Below, in pieces: positions 33,326 to 41,599 of a stretch of 51,647 nt of DNA. Each line of letters starts with the position of its first letter. Within the stretch, counting starts at the first letter, position 1. The position numbers and the translations under genes were made by a program. The notes beneath the pieces were generated by a model. That model had not been told where the DNA came from, ran no database searches, and saw only the letters and a list, made by a program, of their open reading frames with translations. Source of the stretch: Enterocola sp045611845 (GTDB lineage: Bacteria; Bacteroidota; Bacteroidia; Bacteroidales; Paludibacteraceae); NCBI GenBank assembly GCA_045611845.1, contig JAZKXZ010000008.1, positions 1 to 51,647 on the forward strand, written 5' to 3'.

Positions 33326-34456
33326 ATGAAAAAAATTCAAATGGTTGACTTAAAAAGTCAATACGAAAAAATCAGAGAAGATGTAAATGCTGGTATTCAA
33401 GAAGTAATTGATACCACAACCTTCATCAAAGGTGGCAAAGTAAACGAATTTCAAAAGAACCTAGAAGCTTATTTAGGTGTTAAACACGTGATTCCAACAG
33501 GTAACGGTACTGACGCACTTCAAATTGCTCTTATGGCTATTGGTTTAAAACCAGGTGATGAAGTTATTACTCCAACCTTTACTTTCATTGCTACAGCAGA
33601 AGTTGTTGCACTTCTTGGTCTTACTCCAGTGGTAGTAGACGTAGAAGAAGATACATTCAACATCGATATTGAAGCTGTACGCAGAGCTATTACTCCAAAA
33701 ACTAAAGCTATCGTTCCAGTGCATCTATTCGGTCAAAACGCAAATATGGAGGCACTACTACAACTTGCTAAAGAAAATAACCTTTACATCGTAGAAGATG
33801 CTTGCCAATCTATTGGTGCAGATTACACCTTCTCAGACGGCACAAAAGCAAAATCTGGTTGTATCGGTAATATTGGTTGTACATCATTCTTCCCATCTAA
33901 AAACTTAGGTTGCTACGGCGACGGTGGTGCTATCTTTACCAACGACGACGAACTAGCTGCAAAAATGCGTGCTATTGCTAACCACGGTATGGTGGTACGC
34001 TACTATCACGATATGATTGGTGTTAACAGCCGTCTAGATAGTATCCAAGCTGCAGTGTTAGATGTTAAACTTCGTCACTTAGATGAATATATCGCTGCTC
34101 GTCAAGCTGCTGCTGCATATTACAACAATGCATTTGCTTCTTGCGACAAATTAATCACTCCAGTAAAATCAGACTTTACTACTCACGTATTCCACCAATA
34201 TACACTTAAACTAGTTGACGTGGACAGAAATGGTCTTCAAGAATACTTAAAAGAAAAAGGTATTCCTGCAATGATTTATTACCCAGTTCCACTTCACCTT
34301 CAAAAAGCTTATCAAGATCCTCGCTACAAAAAAGGCGACTTCCCAGTGGCAGAAAAACTAATGGAATGTGTACTTTCACTTCCAATGCACACAGAACTTG
34401 ATGAAGAACAACTAGAGTATATCACAACTTCAGTACTTGAATTTGTAAATAAATAA
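33326..34456 (+). CDS. wbpE: UDP-2-acetamido-3-oxo-glucuronate aminotransferase (WbpE-like)
   Basis: PLP-dependent DegT/DnrJ/EryC1/StrS aminotransferase, 376 aa. It would transfer an amino group from glutamate to the 3-keto sugar made by WbpB. The PLP lysine is Lys192 in FFPSKNLGCYGDGG. The start MVDLKSQYEKI and the segment VIPTGNGTDALQIALMAIGLKPGDEV are close to WbpE-type enzymes. It is first of three genes: wbpD follows after 1 nt, and wbpB after that. Confidence 0.88.
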   Translation: MKKIQMVDLKSQYEKIREDVNAGIQEVIDTTTFIKGGKVNEFQKNLEAYLGVKHVIPTGNGTDALQIALMAIGLKPGDEVITPTFTFIATAEVVALLGLTPVVVDVEEDTFNIDIEAVRRAITPKTKAIVPVHLFGQNANMEALLQLAKENNLYIVEDACQSIGADYTFSDGTKAKSGCIGNIGCTSFFPSKNLGCYGDGGAIFTNDDELAAKMRAIANHGMVVRYYHDMIGVNSRLDSIQAAVLDVKLRHLDEYIAARQAAAAYYNNAFASCDKLITPVKSDFTTHVFHQYTLKLVDVDRNGLQEYLKEKGIPAMIYYPVPLHLQKAYQDPRYKKGDFPVAEKLMECVLSLPMHTELDEEQLEYITTSVLEFVNK

Positions 34457-34457
34457 T

Positions 34458-35033
34458 ATGGAATACTTCAAACACGAATCATCATACGTTGATGAAGGTT
34501 GCCAAATTGGCAACGGTACCAAAATTTGGCACTTCAGCCACATTATGAGCAATTGCACCATAGGTGAAAACTGCAACATTGGTCAAAACGTAGTTATTTC
34601 TCCAAAAGTGGTGTTGGGTAACAATGTGAAAATCCAAAACAACGTTTCTGTGTACGAAGGTGTAATAGCAGAAGACGATGTATTTATGGGTCCTTCAATG
34701 GTGTTCACTAACGTGCTAAATCCTCGTAGCCACGTGTCTCGTAAAGACGAATACCGTGCTACCATCCTTCGCAGAGGTTGTAGTATAGGTGCTAACGCAA
34801 CAATAGTTTGTGGACACGAGATAGGTGAGTATGCGCTTATCGGTGCTGGTACAGTGGTAACAAAAGATGTTAAACCTTACGCTTTAATGGTAGGAAACCC
34901 TGCTCGCCAACTAGGTTGGGTGAGTGAAAATGGTCAAAAACTTCACTTCGATGCAGAAGGCATGGCAACATGTCCTGTAACAGGCCAAAAATATCAACTT
35001 AAAGATGGTTTTGTTACAGAATTTTTCGAGTAA
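34458..35033 (+). CDS. wbpD: UDP-2-acetamido-3-amino-glucuronate N-acetyltransferase (WbpD-like)
   Basis: Left-handed beta-helix acetyltransferase, 191 aa, with repeated hexapeptides (IGNGTKIWHFSHIM, IGENCNIGQNV, LGNNVKIQNNV and IGANATIVCGHEIG). It acetylates the new 3-amino group with acetyl-CoA. The start MEYFKHESSYVDEGCQIGNGT is typical for WbpD. It follows wbpE by 1 nt, and 87 nt with two hairpins separate it from wbpB. Confidence 0.88.
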   Translation: MEYFKHESSYVDEGCQIGNGTKIWHFSHIMSNCTIGENCNIGQNVVISPKVVLGNNVKIQNNVSVYEGVIAEDDVFMGPSMVFTNVLNPRSHVSRKDEYRATILRRGCSIGANATIVCGHEIGEYALIGAGTVVTKDVKPYALMVGNPARQLGWVSENGQKLHFDAEGMATCPVTGQKYQLKDGFVTEFFE

Positions 35034-35039
35034 GTGAGA

Positions 35040-35100
35040 GCAATGATAAGCTTGCTTAATCATTGCCGAACATGAGAAAAATCATTGAACGAAGTTCAAT
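35040..35100. repeat. two hairpins between wbpD and wbpB, the first a repeat copy
   Basis: The first hairpin, 35040-35066, is GCAATGAT-AAGC paired with GCTT-a-ATCATTGC. On the minus strand it reads as another copy of the dispersed repeat core (CGGCA-stem-stem-TGCTCTCAC), with the same bulged T as the 42.2 kb copy. The second, 35084-35100, is ATTGAAC-GAA-GTTCAAT. Confidence 0.75.
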
Positions 35101-35120
35101 AAATTAAATAATATTAGATT

Positions 35121-36131
35121 ATGATAAATTTTGCAGTAGTAGGTCTAGGACACATTGGCAAACGCCATGCTGAAATGATACGTCGCAACCCAGGTGCAAA
35201 CCTAGTAGCAGTATGCGATGTGCTTCCAAAAGATAAAATAGACCCAGAAATAAAAGAAGATTATTACAACGACTATGACGAGCTTCTAAAACGCGAAGAC
35301 ATCGACGTAGTAAATATTTGTAACTTAAACGGTTTCCACGCAGAATATGCTATCAAAGCATTAGAAGCTAAAAAACACGTAGTGCTAGAAAAACCAATTG
35401 CGCTAAACAAAGCTGACGCAGAAAAAATCGTGTTCAAATCACTAGAAATGTCACGTTCAGTGTTCTGCGTAATGCAAAACCGTTATTCTCCACCAATGGC
35501 ATGGCTAAAACAACTAGTTAGCGAAAAACGCCTAGGTGAAATATATTTCGTAAAAGTGGACGCATTCTGGAACCGTGACGAACGTTACTACCAACGTGGT
35601 AGCTGGCACGGCACCAACAAACTAGACGGAGGTACACTTTACACCCAATTCTCTCACTATGTGGATATGCTTTACTGGTTGTTTGGTGATATCACCAATA
35701 TCCGTGGTAAATTTGCAAACTGCTCTCACGGTGACTTAATTGAGTTTGAAGATACCGGCTGTGTAGACTTCGACTTCATCAATGGTGGTATGGGTTCTCT
35801 AAACTATTCAACATCAGTTTGGGACAAAAACCTAGAAAGTTCTGTTACTATCATCGGTTCTAAAGGTACAGTTAAAGTAGCTGGTCAATATATGGATACT
35901 GTAGTTCATTGCCACATCCAAGACTACGAAATGCCAGAACTTAAAGAACCAACTCACGAAAACGACTTCGGCGGTTACAAAGGCGCTGCTCAAAACCACG
36001 GTTTCGTAATCAAAAACGTAATTGAAACTCTAAACGCAGGCTCTGCCATTGCAACCAACCTTCTAGAAGGTATGAAAGTGGTGGATATTATTGAACGTAT
36101 CTATCAAGAACGCGACCGCGTAATGAGATAA
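35121..36131 (+). CDS. wbpB: UDP-N-acetyl-glucuronate 3-dehydrogenase (WbpB-like)
   Basis: Gfo/Idh/MocA-family NAD-dependent oxidoreductase, 336 aa. Rossmann motif VGLGHIGKRHAEM at 7-19, and the family signature EKPIALNKADAE near residue 90. It oxidises C3 of UDP-GlcNAc uronic acid, producing the substrate of WbpE. With wbpE and wbpD this forms the middle of the UDP-2,3-diacetamido-2,3-dideoxyglucuronate pathway. WbpA (6-dehydrogenase) is not in this window. A strong terminator follows. Confidence 0.88.
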   Translation: MINFAVVGLGHIGKRHAEMIRRNPGANLVAVCDVLPKDKIDPEIKEDYYNDYDELLKREDIDVVNICNLNGFHAEYAIKALEAKKHVVLEKPIALNKADAEKIVFKSLEMSRSVFCVMQNRYSPPMAWLKQLVSEKRLGEIYFVKVDAFWNRDERYYQRGSWHGTNKLDGGTLYTQFSHYVDMLYWLFGDITNIRGKFANCSHGDLIEFEDTGCVDFDFINGGMGSLNYSTSVWDKNLESSVTIIGSKGTVKVAGQYMDTVVHCHIQDYEMPELKEPTHENDFGGYKGAAQNHGFVIKNVIETLNAGSAIATNLLEGMKVVDIIERIYQERDRVMR

Positions 36132-36155
36132 AACTCCCTCATTAACAATAAACTT

Positions 36156-36197
36156 TCCCCTCCTTTTCTCAAATGCAGAAGAGGAGGGGATTTTTTT
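36156..36197 (+). terminator. intrinsic terminator of the wbp operon
   Basis: A 13-bp stem (36156-36168 with 36178-36190; one wobble, GC-rich base TCCCCTCC/GGAGGGGA) with a 9-nt loop, followed by seven T. Confidence 0.9.
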
Positions 36198-36207
36198 GTC
36201 AAAAAAT

Positions 36208-36222
36208 CTGCCAAATTGGCAG
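36208..36222. promoter_or_regulatory. palindrome upstream of clpB
   Basis: CTGCCAA-A-TTGGCAG, perfect 7-bp arms, 11 bp before the -24-like element of clpB. Possible operator. Confidence 0.5.
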
Positions 36223-36233
36223 GGAAAACGGGG

Positions 36234-36249
36234 TGGCACGGGAATTGTA
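36234..36249 (+). promoter_or_regulatory. sigma-54-like promoter of clpB
   Basis: TGGCACG-GGAA-TTGTA compared with TGGCACG-N4-TTGCW. The invariant GG and the downstream G are exactly 10 nt apart; only the C of the -12 GC is T. A start near 36260 is predicted, followed by an AAAGGAG sequence at 36262-36268 before the ATG, unusual for a phylum that seldom uses Shine-Dalgarno sites. Confidence 0.5.
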
Positions 36250-36278
36250 ATATAGGTTAGTGAAAGGAGACTAATATT

Positions 36279-38438
36279 ATGAACAACAATGCACAAAACG
36301 CTGCAGAGAATAAATTCCCAGCTTTATCTCGTTATGCAGTAAACTTAAATGAAAGAGCCAATTCAGGAAAACTGGATCCGGTGATTGGCAGAGACGAAGA
36401 AATTCGTCGTGTACTACAGATACTAAGTCGTAGGACTAAAAATAATCCAATACTTATAGGTGAACCTGGTGTGGGTAAAACAGCTATTGCCGAAGGCTTG
36501 GCGCACCGTATTATACGTGGCGACGTGCCAGAAAACTTAAAGAGCAAACTTTTGTTTTCACTTGATATGGGTGCTCTTGTGGCAGGTGCTAAGTATAAAG
36601 GTGAGTTTGAGGAACGTTTGAAGGCGGTGGTAAATGAGGTGGTTAAGTCTGATGGTGAGATTATCCTCTTTATCGACGAAATTCACACCCTTGTGGGAGC
36701 AGGTGGTGGTGATGGCGCTATGGACGCTGCAAACATCTTGAAACCTGCACTTGCACGTGGTGAACTACGCAGTATTGGTGCTACCACTCTGAATGAATAC
36801 CAAAAATACTTTGAAAAAGACAAAGCTCTTGAGCGTCGTTTTCAAATAGTAATGGTAGATGAGCCAGATGAGGCGAGCACAATTTCTATTCTTCGTGGCT
36901 TGAAAGAACGTTATGAAAACCACCACAAGGTGCGTATCAAAGACGAGGCAATCATAGCGGCGGTGGAACTTTCAAACCGTTATATTTCTGATAGATTTTT
37001 ACCAGACAAGGCTATTGACCTTATCGATGAGGCTGCTGCAAGACTTCGTCTGCAGATGAATTCTTTGCCAGAGGATTTGGACAAACTTGCGCGCAATATT
37101 AAGCAACTTGAAATAGAACGTGCTGCTATTAAGCGTGAAAATGACAAGAAAAAACTAGAAGAACTAGACAAAGAGATAAATTCTCTAAAAGAAGAGGAAA
37201 AAACTCATAAGGCTAAATGGCAAGCCGAAAAATCTCTAATTGATAAGATTCAACAAAGTAAAATTGACATTGAAAAACTTAAGTTTGAAGCAGACCAAGC
37301 AGAGAGAAACGGCGATTATGGAAGAGTGGCAGAAATTCGTTATGGTCGTTTGAAAGATAAACAGGCTAATATTGAAAAGTACAAGGAAGAACTGCTAAAA
37401 ATGCAAGAAGGCAATCCAACTATTAAAGAAGAGGTGGATAGCAACGATGTGGCAGATATTGTAAGCCGTTGGACAGGTATTCCTGTGAGCAAAATGACCC
37501 AAAGCGAACAAGCCAAACTTCTAAATCTTGAAGCAGAACTGCACAAGCGTGTGGTTGGTCAAGATGAAGCCATTGAGGCAGTGGCTAGTGCTGTGCGCCG
37601 TAGTAGAGCAGGGCTTAAAGATCCAAAACGTCCTATTGGTTCGTTTATTTTCCTAGGTACCACAGGTGTGGGTAAAACAGAACTTGCTAAAGCACTTGCC
37701 GAAAGCCTATTCGACGACGACAATATGATGACTCGCATAGACATGAGTGAGTATCAAGAGAAATTCTCTGTAACACGTCTTATTGGTTCGCCTCCAGGAT
37801 ATATTGGTTATGAAGAAGGTGGTCAGCTTACAGAGGCTATCCGTAGAAAACCATATTCAGTGGTGCTATTTGATGAGATAGAAAAAGCGCACCCAGATGT
37901 GTTTAATATCTTGCTTCAAGTGCTAGATGATGGCAGACTTACAGACAACAAGGGCCGTGTGGTAGATTTTAAAAATACCATTATCATTATGACTTCAAAC
38001 TTGGGTTCTCAATTGATTCGCGAAAAAACTGAGTCGCTGTCTGATGCAAATCGTGAGCAAGTGCTAGAAGATACTCGCAAAGAGGTGTTTGAACTTTTAA
38101 AACAAGTGATTAAGCCAGAGTTTTTGAATCGTATTGATGATTTAATAATGTTTACACCGCTTTCTGAGGGCGAAATTGCGCAAATTGTACGCCTACAAGT
38201 GGAAGGCATTGCAGCAATGCTAAAAGAAAATGGTATTGATATTATGCTAACGCCTAAAGCTATAGAACTGATTGCTTCTGAAGGTTTCGACCCACAATTT
38301 GGTGCTCGTCCTATTAAGCGTGCTCTTCAACGCTTGCTTTTAAACGAACTTGCCGAAAAGATAATTGGTGGTACAATTAATAAGCAGGAGCAGATAGTGG
38401 TAGATGAGGTAGATGGAAAATTAATATTTAAAAACTAA
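36279..38438 (+). CDS. clpB: ClpB disaggregase lacking the N-terminal domain
   Basis: Hsp104/ClpB ATPase that pulls proteins out of aggregates with DnaK. Two AAA+ modules: Walker A GEPGVGKT at 61-68 with FIDEIHTLVGAG, and GTTGVGKT at 460-467 with VVLFDEIEKAHPDVFN. The coiled-coil middle domain is present (about 280-400, QLEIERAAIKRENDKKKLEELD). At 719 aa it is about 140 residues shorter than usual: the Clp N-domain (two substrate-binding repeats) is missing. The gene starts cleanly at ATG 36279, and only 147 nt separate it from wbpB, so the domain is not frame-shifted upstream. Confidence 0.93.
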   Translation: MNNNAQNAAENKFPALSRYAVNLNERANSGKLDPVIGRDEEIRRVLQILSRRTKNNPILIGEPGVGKTAIAEGLAHRIIRGDVPENLKSKLLFSLDMGALVAGAKYKGEFEERLKAVVNEVVKSDGEIILFIDEIHTLVGAGGGDGAMDAANILKPALARGELRSIGATTLNEYQKYFEKDKALERRFQIVMVDEPDEASTISILRGLKERYENHHKVRIKDEAIIAAVELSNRYISDRFLPDKAIDLIDEAAARLRLQMNSLPEDLDKLARNIKQLEIERAAIKRENDKKKLEELDKEINSLKEEEKTHKAKWQAEKSLIDKIQQSKIDIEKLKFEADQAERNGDYGRVAEIRYGRLKDKQANIEKYKEELLKMQEGNPTIKEEVDSNDVADIVSRWTGIPVSKMTQSEQAKLLNLEAELHKRVVGQDEAIEAVASAVRRSRAGLKDPKRPIGSFIFLGTTGVGKTELAKALAESLFDDDNMMTRIDMSEYQEKFSVTRLIGSPPGYIGYEEGGQLTEAIRRKPYSVVLFDEIEKAHPDVFNILLQVLDDGRLTDNKGRVVDFKNTIIIMTSNLGSQLIREKTESLSDANREQVLEDTRKEVFELLKQVIKPEFLNRIDDLIMFTPLSEGEIAQIVRLQVEGIAAMLKENGIDIMLTPKAIELIASEGFDPQFGARPIKRALQRLLLNELAEKIIGGTINKQEQIVVDEVDGKLIFKN

Positions 38439-38443
38439 AAAGT

Positions 38444-38471
38444 AAAGGTTGACGAAGAGCGTCAACCTTTT
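38444..38471. terminator. bidirectional terminator between clpB and the DUF6048-like gene
   Basis: An 11-bp stem AAAGGTTGACG/CGTCAACCTTT with an A-rich left flank and TTTTTACTTT on the right; on the minus strand a T-run also follows. It serves both convergent genes. Confidence 0.8.
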
Positions 38472-38475
38472 TACT

Positions 38476-39174
38476 TTAAAATCTATAATATAGCGAATAA
38501 TTCAATCCAAAATTCACATCCTCGCCATACTTACCATAACCAGATATGTATGTAGGGTAGTATGGAGATTTTTCGTAGAAGTGACCAAAAGTTTTCACCT
38601 GTAGGGCTAGACCCATAAAGAAACCTTTATAAATCTGCACTCTAGTGCCTATAACCACTTCAAACCAACCAAAGTGAGCTTCTTGGTTTAGGTTTGCATA
38701 TTTGCCAGACTCGTCCCAATATTTGTTTTCTAGCACAGCGTCAGATAAACTATATTTTGTGTAGCTATAGCCATATCTAGCACCTGCATAAAATGTGTGG
38801 TCGTATTTTCTGGTAGGTTTAAAGTTTATAAAATTGTAGTTTGCACCAATTTTTGCAAAGCAACCTATGGTTTCATATTTATAATCTGTGTGTTTTATGT
38901 CTGCAGTCATAAAACCAAATTCTGCAGTAGGGAATAGTCTATGCCATAAATCCACATCTAAACTTATAGAAGATTCAAATCTGCCATCTCTCCACGCTGT
39001 AGCCACAGGGTTAAAGATATCGAGTCCAATGTATGTGCCTTGGTAAACCTCTTTTCTTTTGTTCGCGGCAGCAATAGAGTCTGCCACAGAGGTATTTTCT
39101 GCCCAAACGCTTATGCTAAATAGGCATAAAATTATACTAATGAAGTATTTTAATATTTGAGTTTTCTCCATCAT
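38476..39174 (-). CDS. DUF6048-like outer membrane protein
   Basis: 232 aa with a signal peptide (LKYFISIILCLFSISVWA). The rest looks like an eight-strand outer membrane barrel: alternating hydrophobic residues, repeated Tyr and Gly (FYAGARYGYSYTKY, GYGKYGEDVNFGLNYSLYYRF), ending in Phe. It is last in a six-gene unit and overlaps the lipoprotein gene by 38 nt, so the two are probably made together. DUF6048 is my best recollection for the family; no function is known. Confidence 0.65.
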   Translation of the reverse strand: MMEKTQILKYFISIILCLFSISVWAENTSVADSIAAANKRKEVYQGTYIGLDIFNPVATAWRDGRFESSISLDVDLWHRLFPTAEFGFMTADIKHTDYKYETIGCFAKIGANYNFINFKPTRKYDHTFYAGARYGYSYTKYSLSDAVLENKYWDESGKYANLNQEAHFGWFEVVIGTRVQIYKGFFMGLALQVKTFGHFYEKSPYYPTYISGYGKYGEDVNFGLNYSLYYRF

Positions 39175-39616
39175 TTACTACGTTTGGATTTGTAAGTTGC
39201 ATTTTAAAATTGTATGTGTTGTTTATAAGTTTCGCATCGTTTATAGTGTGAAACATTACACAACCACATTCTGGGCTCACTAATTGTGGTTTTGGAGTGT
39301 GATCTACATTTAAAAGTATAGTATCTTTTGCTCCTGTGTTTACTCTTGCCGGTAATATTAATCTATACACAGTTTGTGTTTGGTTTGAGTGTAGTGGAAG
39401 TTCTATACTAGATTTTGTGGTGTTGTTGTATAGAATAGAGTCATTTAAAAGTCCTATAACAGTAAGTCCAGATATATTTTTAGCTTTATATGAAACAGAA
39501 TCTAAAAAGCCAATTTTTAGAGTAGCTATTTGTTGAACATAACATTCTGAACGGCAAGCAGATAATGCGATGGCTAAAAATGTAAGTGAAATTATATATG
39601 AGAATATTTTTTTCAT
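39137..39616 (-). CDS. DUF6452-like lipoprotein
   Basis: A 159-aa exported lipoprotein: the signal sequence ends with the lipobox LSAC, Cys at residue 21 then Arg-Ser-Glu-Cys. The mature part is beta-rich, with a Cys pair in SPECGCVMF. It overlaps the nitroreductase gene by 4 nt (ATGA) and the outer membrane protein gene by 38 nt. The pairing with a DUF6048-like barrel is recurrent in Bacteroidales as I recall it, suggesting a complex. Function unknown. Confidence 0.65.
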   Translation of the reverse strand: MKKIFSYIISLTFLAIALSACRSECYVQQIATLKIGFLDSVSYKAKNISGLTVIGLLNDSILYNNTTKSSIELPLHSNQTQTVYRLILPARVNTGAKDTILLNVDHTPKPQLVSPECGCVMFHTINDAKLINNTYNFKMQLTNPNVVNDGENSNIKILH

Positions 39617-40116
39617 TCTATAAATGTGATAATTTCTTCTGTGGTTTTTCTAATTTTTTCTCTATTTGGTTCTGCAGCATAGCCCACAGGAATAAGCACT
39701 ATTGGTTCTACGTTTTCTTCAAGTTTAAGAAAATCTTTTGCAATGTCTGTATTAAAACTGCAAATCCAGCAAGTGCCAAGTCCTAACTCTGTGGCAGCCA
39801 TAATGATGTGGTCTGATACAATTGCGATGTCGATATCGCAGTGGTCTTTGTTGTCGCCTCTGTGCCAAGCTTGGTTGTGGTCTCCACATACTGCAATGCA
39901 CACAGGAGCATCTTTGAAACCTTCTTTTCTATACACTGCAGAAAACTCTTTAAGAGCCTCGCCTTGGATAACTTTAATCTCCCAAGGTTGTTTGTTGCAA
40001 GCAGAAGGCGCAAGGCGTGCACATTCCAAGATATAATCTAAATCTTCTTTTTCCACAGGTTTGGTTTCAAAACTGCGCACAGAATATCTTGTTTTAATAA
40101 GGTCTAAAACTTTCAT
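39613..40116 (-). CDS. nitroreductase family protein
   Basis: FMN-dependent oxidoreductase of the nitroreductase fold, 167 aa. FMN-binding segments: TRYSVRSFETKPV near residue 9, LAPSACNKQPWEIKVI at 35-50, and LGLGTCWICSFN in the second half. It is compact, as in the small Bacteroidota type, and should dimerise. Natural substrate unknown. It overlaps both neighbours by 4 nt (ATGA), indicating tight coupling within the unit. Confidence 0.9.
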   Translation of the reverse strand: MKVLDLIKTRYSVRSFETKPVEKEDLDYILECARLAPSACNKQPWEIKVIQGEALKEFSAVYRKEGFKDAPVCIAVCGDHNQAWHRGDNKDHCDIDIAIVSDHIIMAATELGLGTCWICSFNTDIAKDFLKLEENVEPIVLIPVGYAAEPNREKIRKTTEEIITFIE

Positions 40117-40637
40117 GCGAAAAATGTTTTTAATTCAGATTTTAAATAATTGATACCCACTGTGGTAGGAAGTGAAGGTGTTTTTTCTGCCATTGCTAAA
40201 ATAGCTTTTGCAAGTTCAATAGCTGGTGCTTGTGGGTCCACTTGGGCAGCGCAAGCATTAATTAGTTGAGCAGTGTTTTCTTTTGCATTTTTCACCATTG
40301 TCCAAGCTTCTTCGCTCACATACACTTGTTGAGCCACATTGTGTTCAAACTCGGCTCTAATGTTTGCTAGTAGGAAACTATGATATTGAATTACAGTGGT
40401 ACATTCGCCTTGTGTGCGTATAACAAGAGAGTCTGGAGTGATTCTTTCTAGGAAAAGAACCAATCTTTCGTATGCAGTGAAGCGGATAGGAAGGATATCC
40501 TTTTGAATTTGCTTGTAAAGAGCATATCTCTGACGAGAATTCTCTGCATTGAAGAATTTTTGTAGCATAACCCAAACCACCACTATAACTAGTGCAGCAG
40601 GAATAGTGTATTTTAAAATTTCTAGAAACATATCCAT
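40113..40637 (-). CDS. DUF7935-like membrane-anchored protein
   Basis: 174 aa. One N-terminal membrane helix (about 8-27, YTIPAALVIVVVWVMLQKFF), then a mainly helical cytoplasmic part (YALYKQIQKDILPIRFTAYERLVLFLERITP). No catalytic motif visible. Found in Bacteroidales beside the glycosyltransferase gene, as here, 3 nt away. Function unknown. Confidence 0.6.
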   Translation of the reverse strand: MDMFLEILKYTIPAALVIVVVWVMLQKFFNAENSRQRYALYKQIQKDILPIRFTAYERLVLFLERITPDSLVIRTQGECTTVIQYHSFLLANIRAEFEHNVAQQVYVSEEAWTMVKNAKENTAQLINACAAQVDPQAPAIELAKAILAMAEKTPSLPTTVGINYLKSELKTFFA

Positions 40638-40640
40638 ATC

Positions 40641-41597
40641 TTAAAGTTTTAGTTTTTTAGCGATTTTGTAATTATTTCTCTCTTGTGATGAACGACTAAT
40701 AAGTTCGCCCAAGAAACCTGTAATAAAGAATTGAGTGCCAAGTACCATAAACAGCATAGCTATGTAGAAATATGGGCTGTCTGTTACAAGTGGTGCACGC
40801 ATATCGTTGCAGATGGCATATAATTTAGTTCCACCCACAATGCAAACTGCGATAAAACCAATAAGGAACATTAGGCTACCGCCAAGACCAAAGAAATGCA
40901 TTGGTTTTACACCAAATTTAGAAAGAAACCAAAGCGAGATAAGGTCTAGATAACCATTTACAAAACGGTTGAAACCAAATTTGCTTACGCCAAATTTTCT
41001 GGCTTGGTGGTGAACTTCTATTTCTGTAATTCTTTCATAACCAGCATTTTTTGCAAGATATGGAATGTAGCGGTGCATTTCGCCATACACCTCAATATTC
41101 TTAACAACTTCGTTTTTATAAGCCTTAAGACCACAGTTGAAGTCGTGAAGTTTTATGCCAGAAACTTTGCGAGCAGTGGCATTAAATAACTTACTAGGAA
41201 GATTTTTGGTAAATACAGGGTCGTAACGTTTCTTTTTCCAACCAGATACCAAATCGTAACCTTCTTTCATTATTTTGTTGTAAAGTGCAGGAATTTCGTC
41301 TGGACTATCTTGAAGGTCGGCATCCATAGTAATTACAACATCACCTTGTGCTGCTTCAAAACCGCAGAAGAGGGCAGGAGATTTACCATAATTACGTCTG
41401 AATTTTATGCCTTTTACTTCAGGATATTTTTCAGAAAGTTCACTGATAACCTTCCAAGAAGAGTCTTTACTTCCGTCGTCGATAAAAATAACTTCGTAAG
41501 AATATTTGTTTTTATCTGCCACTTCTTTTATCCAAGCGTGCAGTTCTTTTAACGATTCTTCCTCGTTGTATAGAGGTATAATTATTGAAATATCCAT
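40641..41597 (-). CDS. GT2 polyprenyl-phosphate glycosyltransferase (DPM1/ArnC-like)
   Basis: 318 aa. The GT-A domain has IIIPLYNEEESLKELHAWI at the start, VIFIDDGSKDSSW, the DXD-type metal site MDADLQDSPDEI, and HDFNCGLKAYKNEV. Two membrane helices follow (about 230-255 and 270-295). Such enzymes put a sugar on a polyprenyl phosphate for use across the membrane. The sugar cannot be told from sequence. It follows the DUF4199 gene by 2 nt. Confidence 0.9.
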   Translation of the reverse strand: MDISIIIPLYNEEESLKELHAWIKEVADKNKYSYEVIFIDDGSKDSSWKVISELSEKYPEVKGIKFRRNYGKSPALFCGFEAAQGDVVITMDADLQDSPDEIPALYNKIMKEGYDLVSGWKKKRYDPVFTKNLPSKLFNATARKVSGIKLHDFNCGLKAYKNEVVKNIEVYGEMHRYIPYLAKNAGYERITEIEVHHQARKFGVSKFGFNRFVNGYLDLISLWFLSKFGVKPMHFFGLGGSLMFLIGFIAVCIVGGTKLYAICNDMRAPLVTDSPYFYIAMLFMVLGTQFFITGFLGELISRSSQERNNYKIAKKLKL

Positions 41598-41599
41598 GT

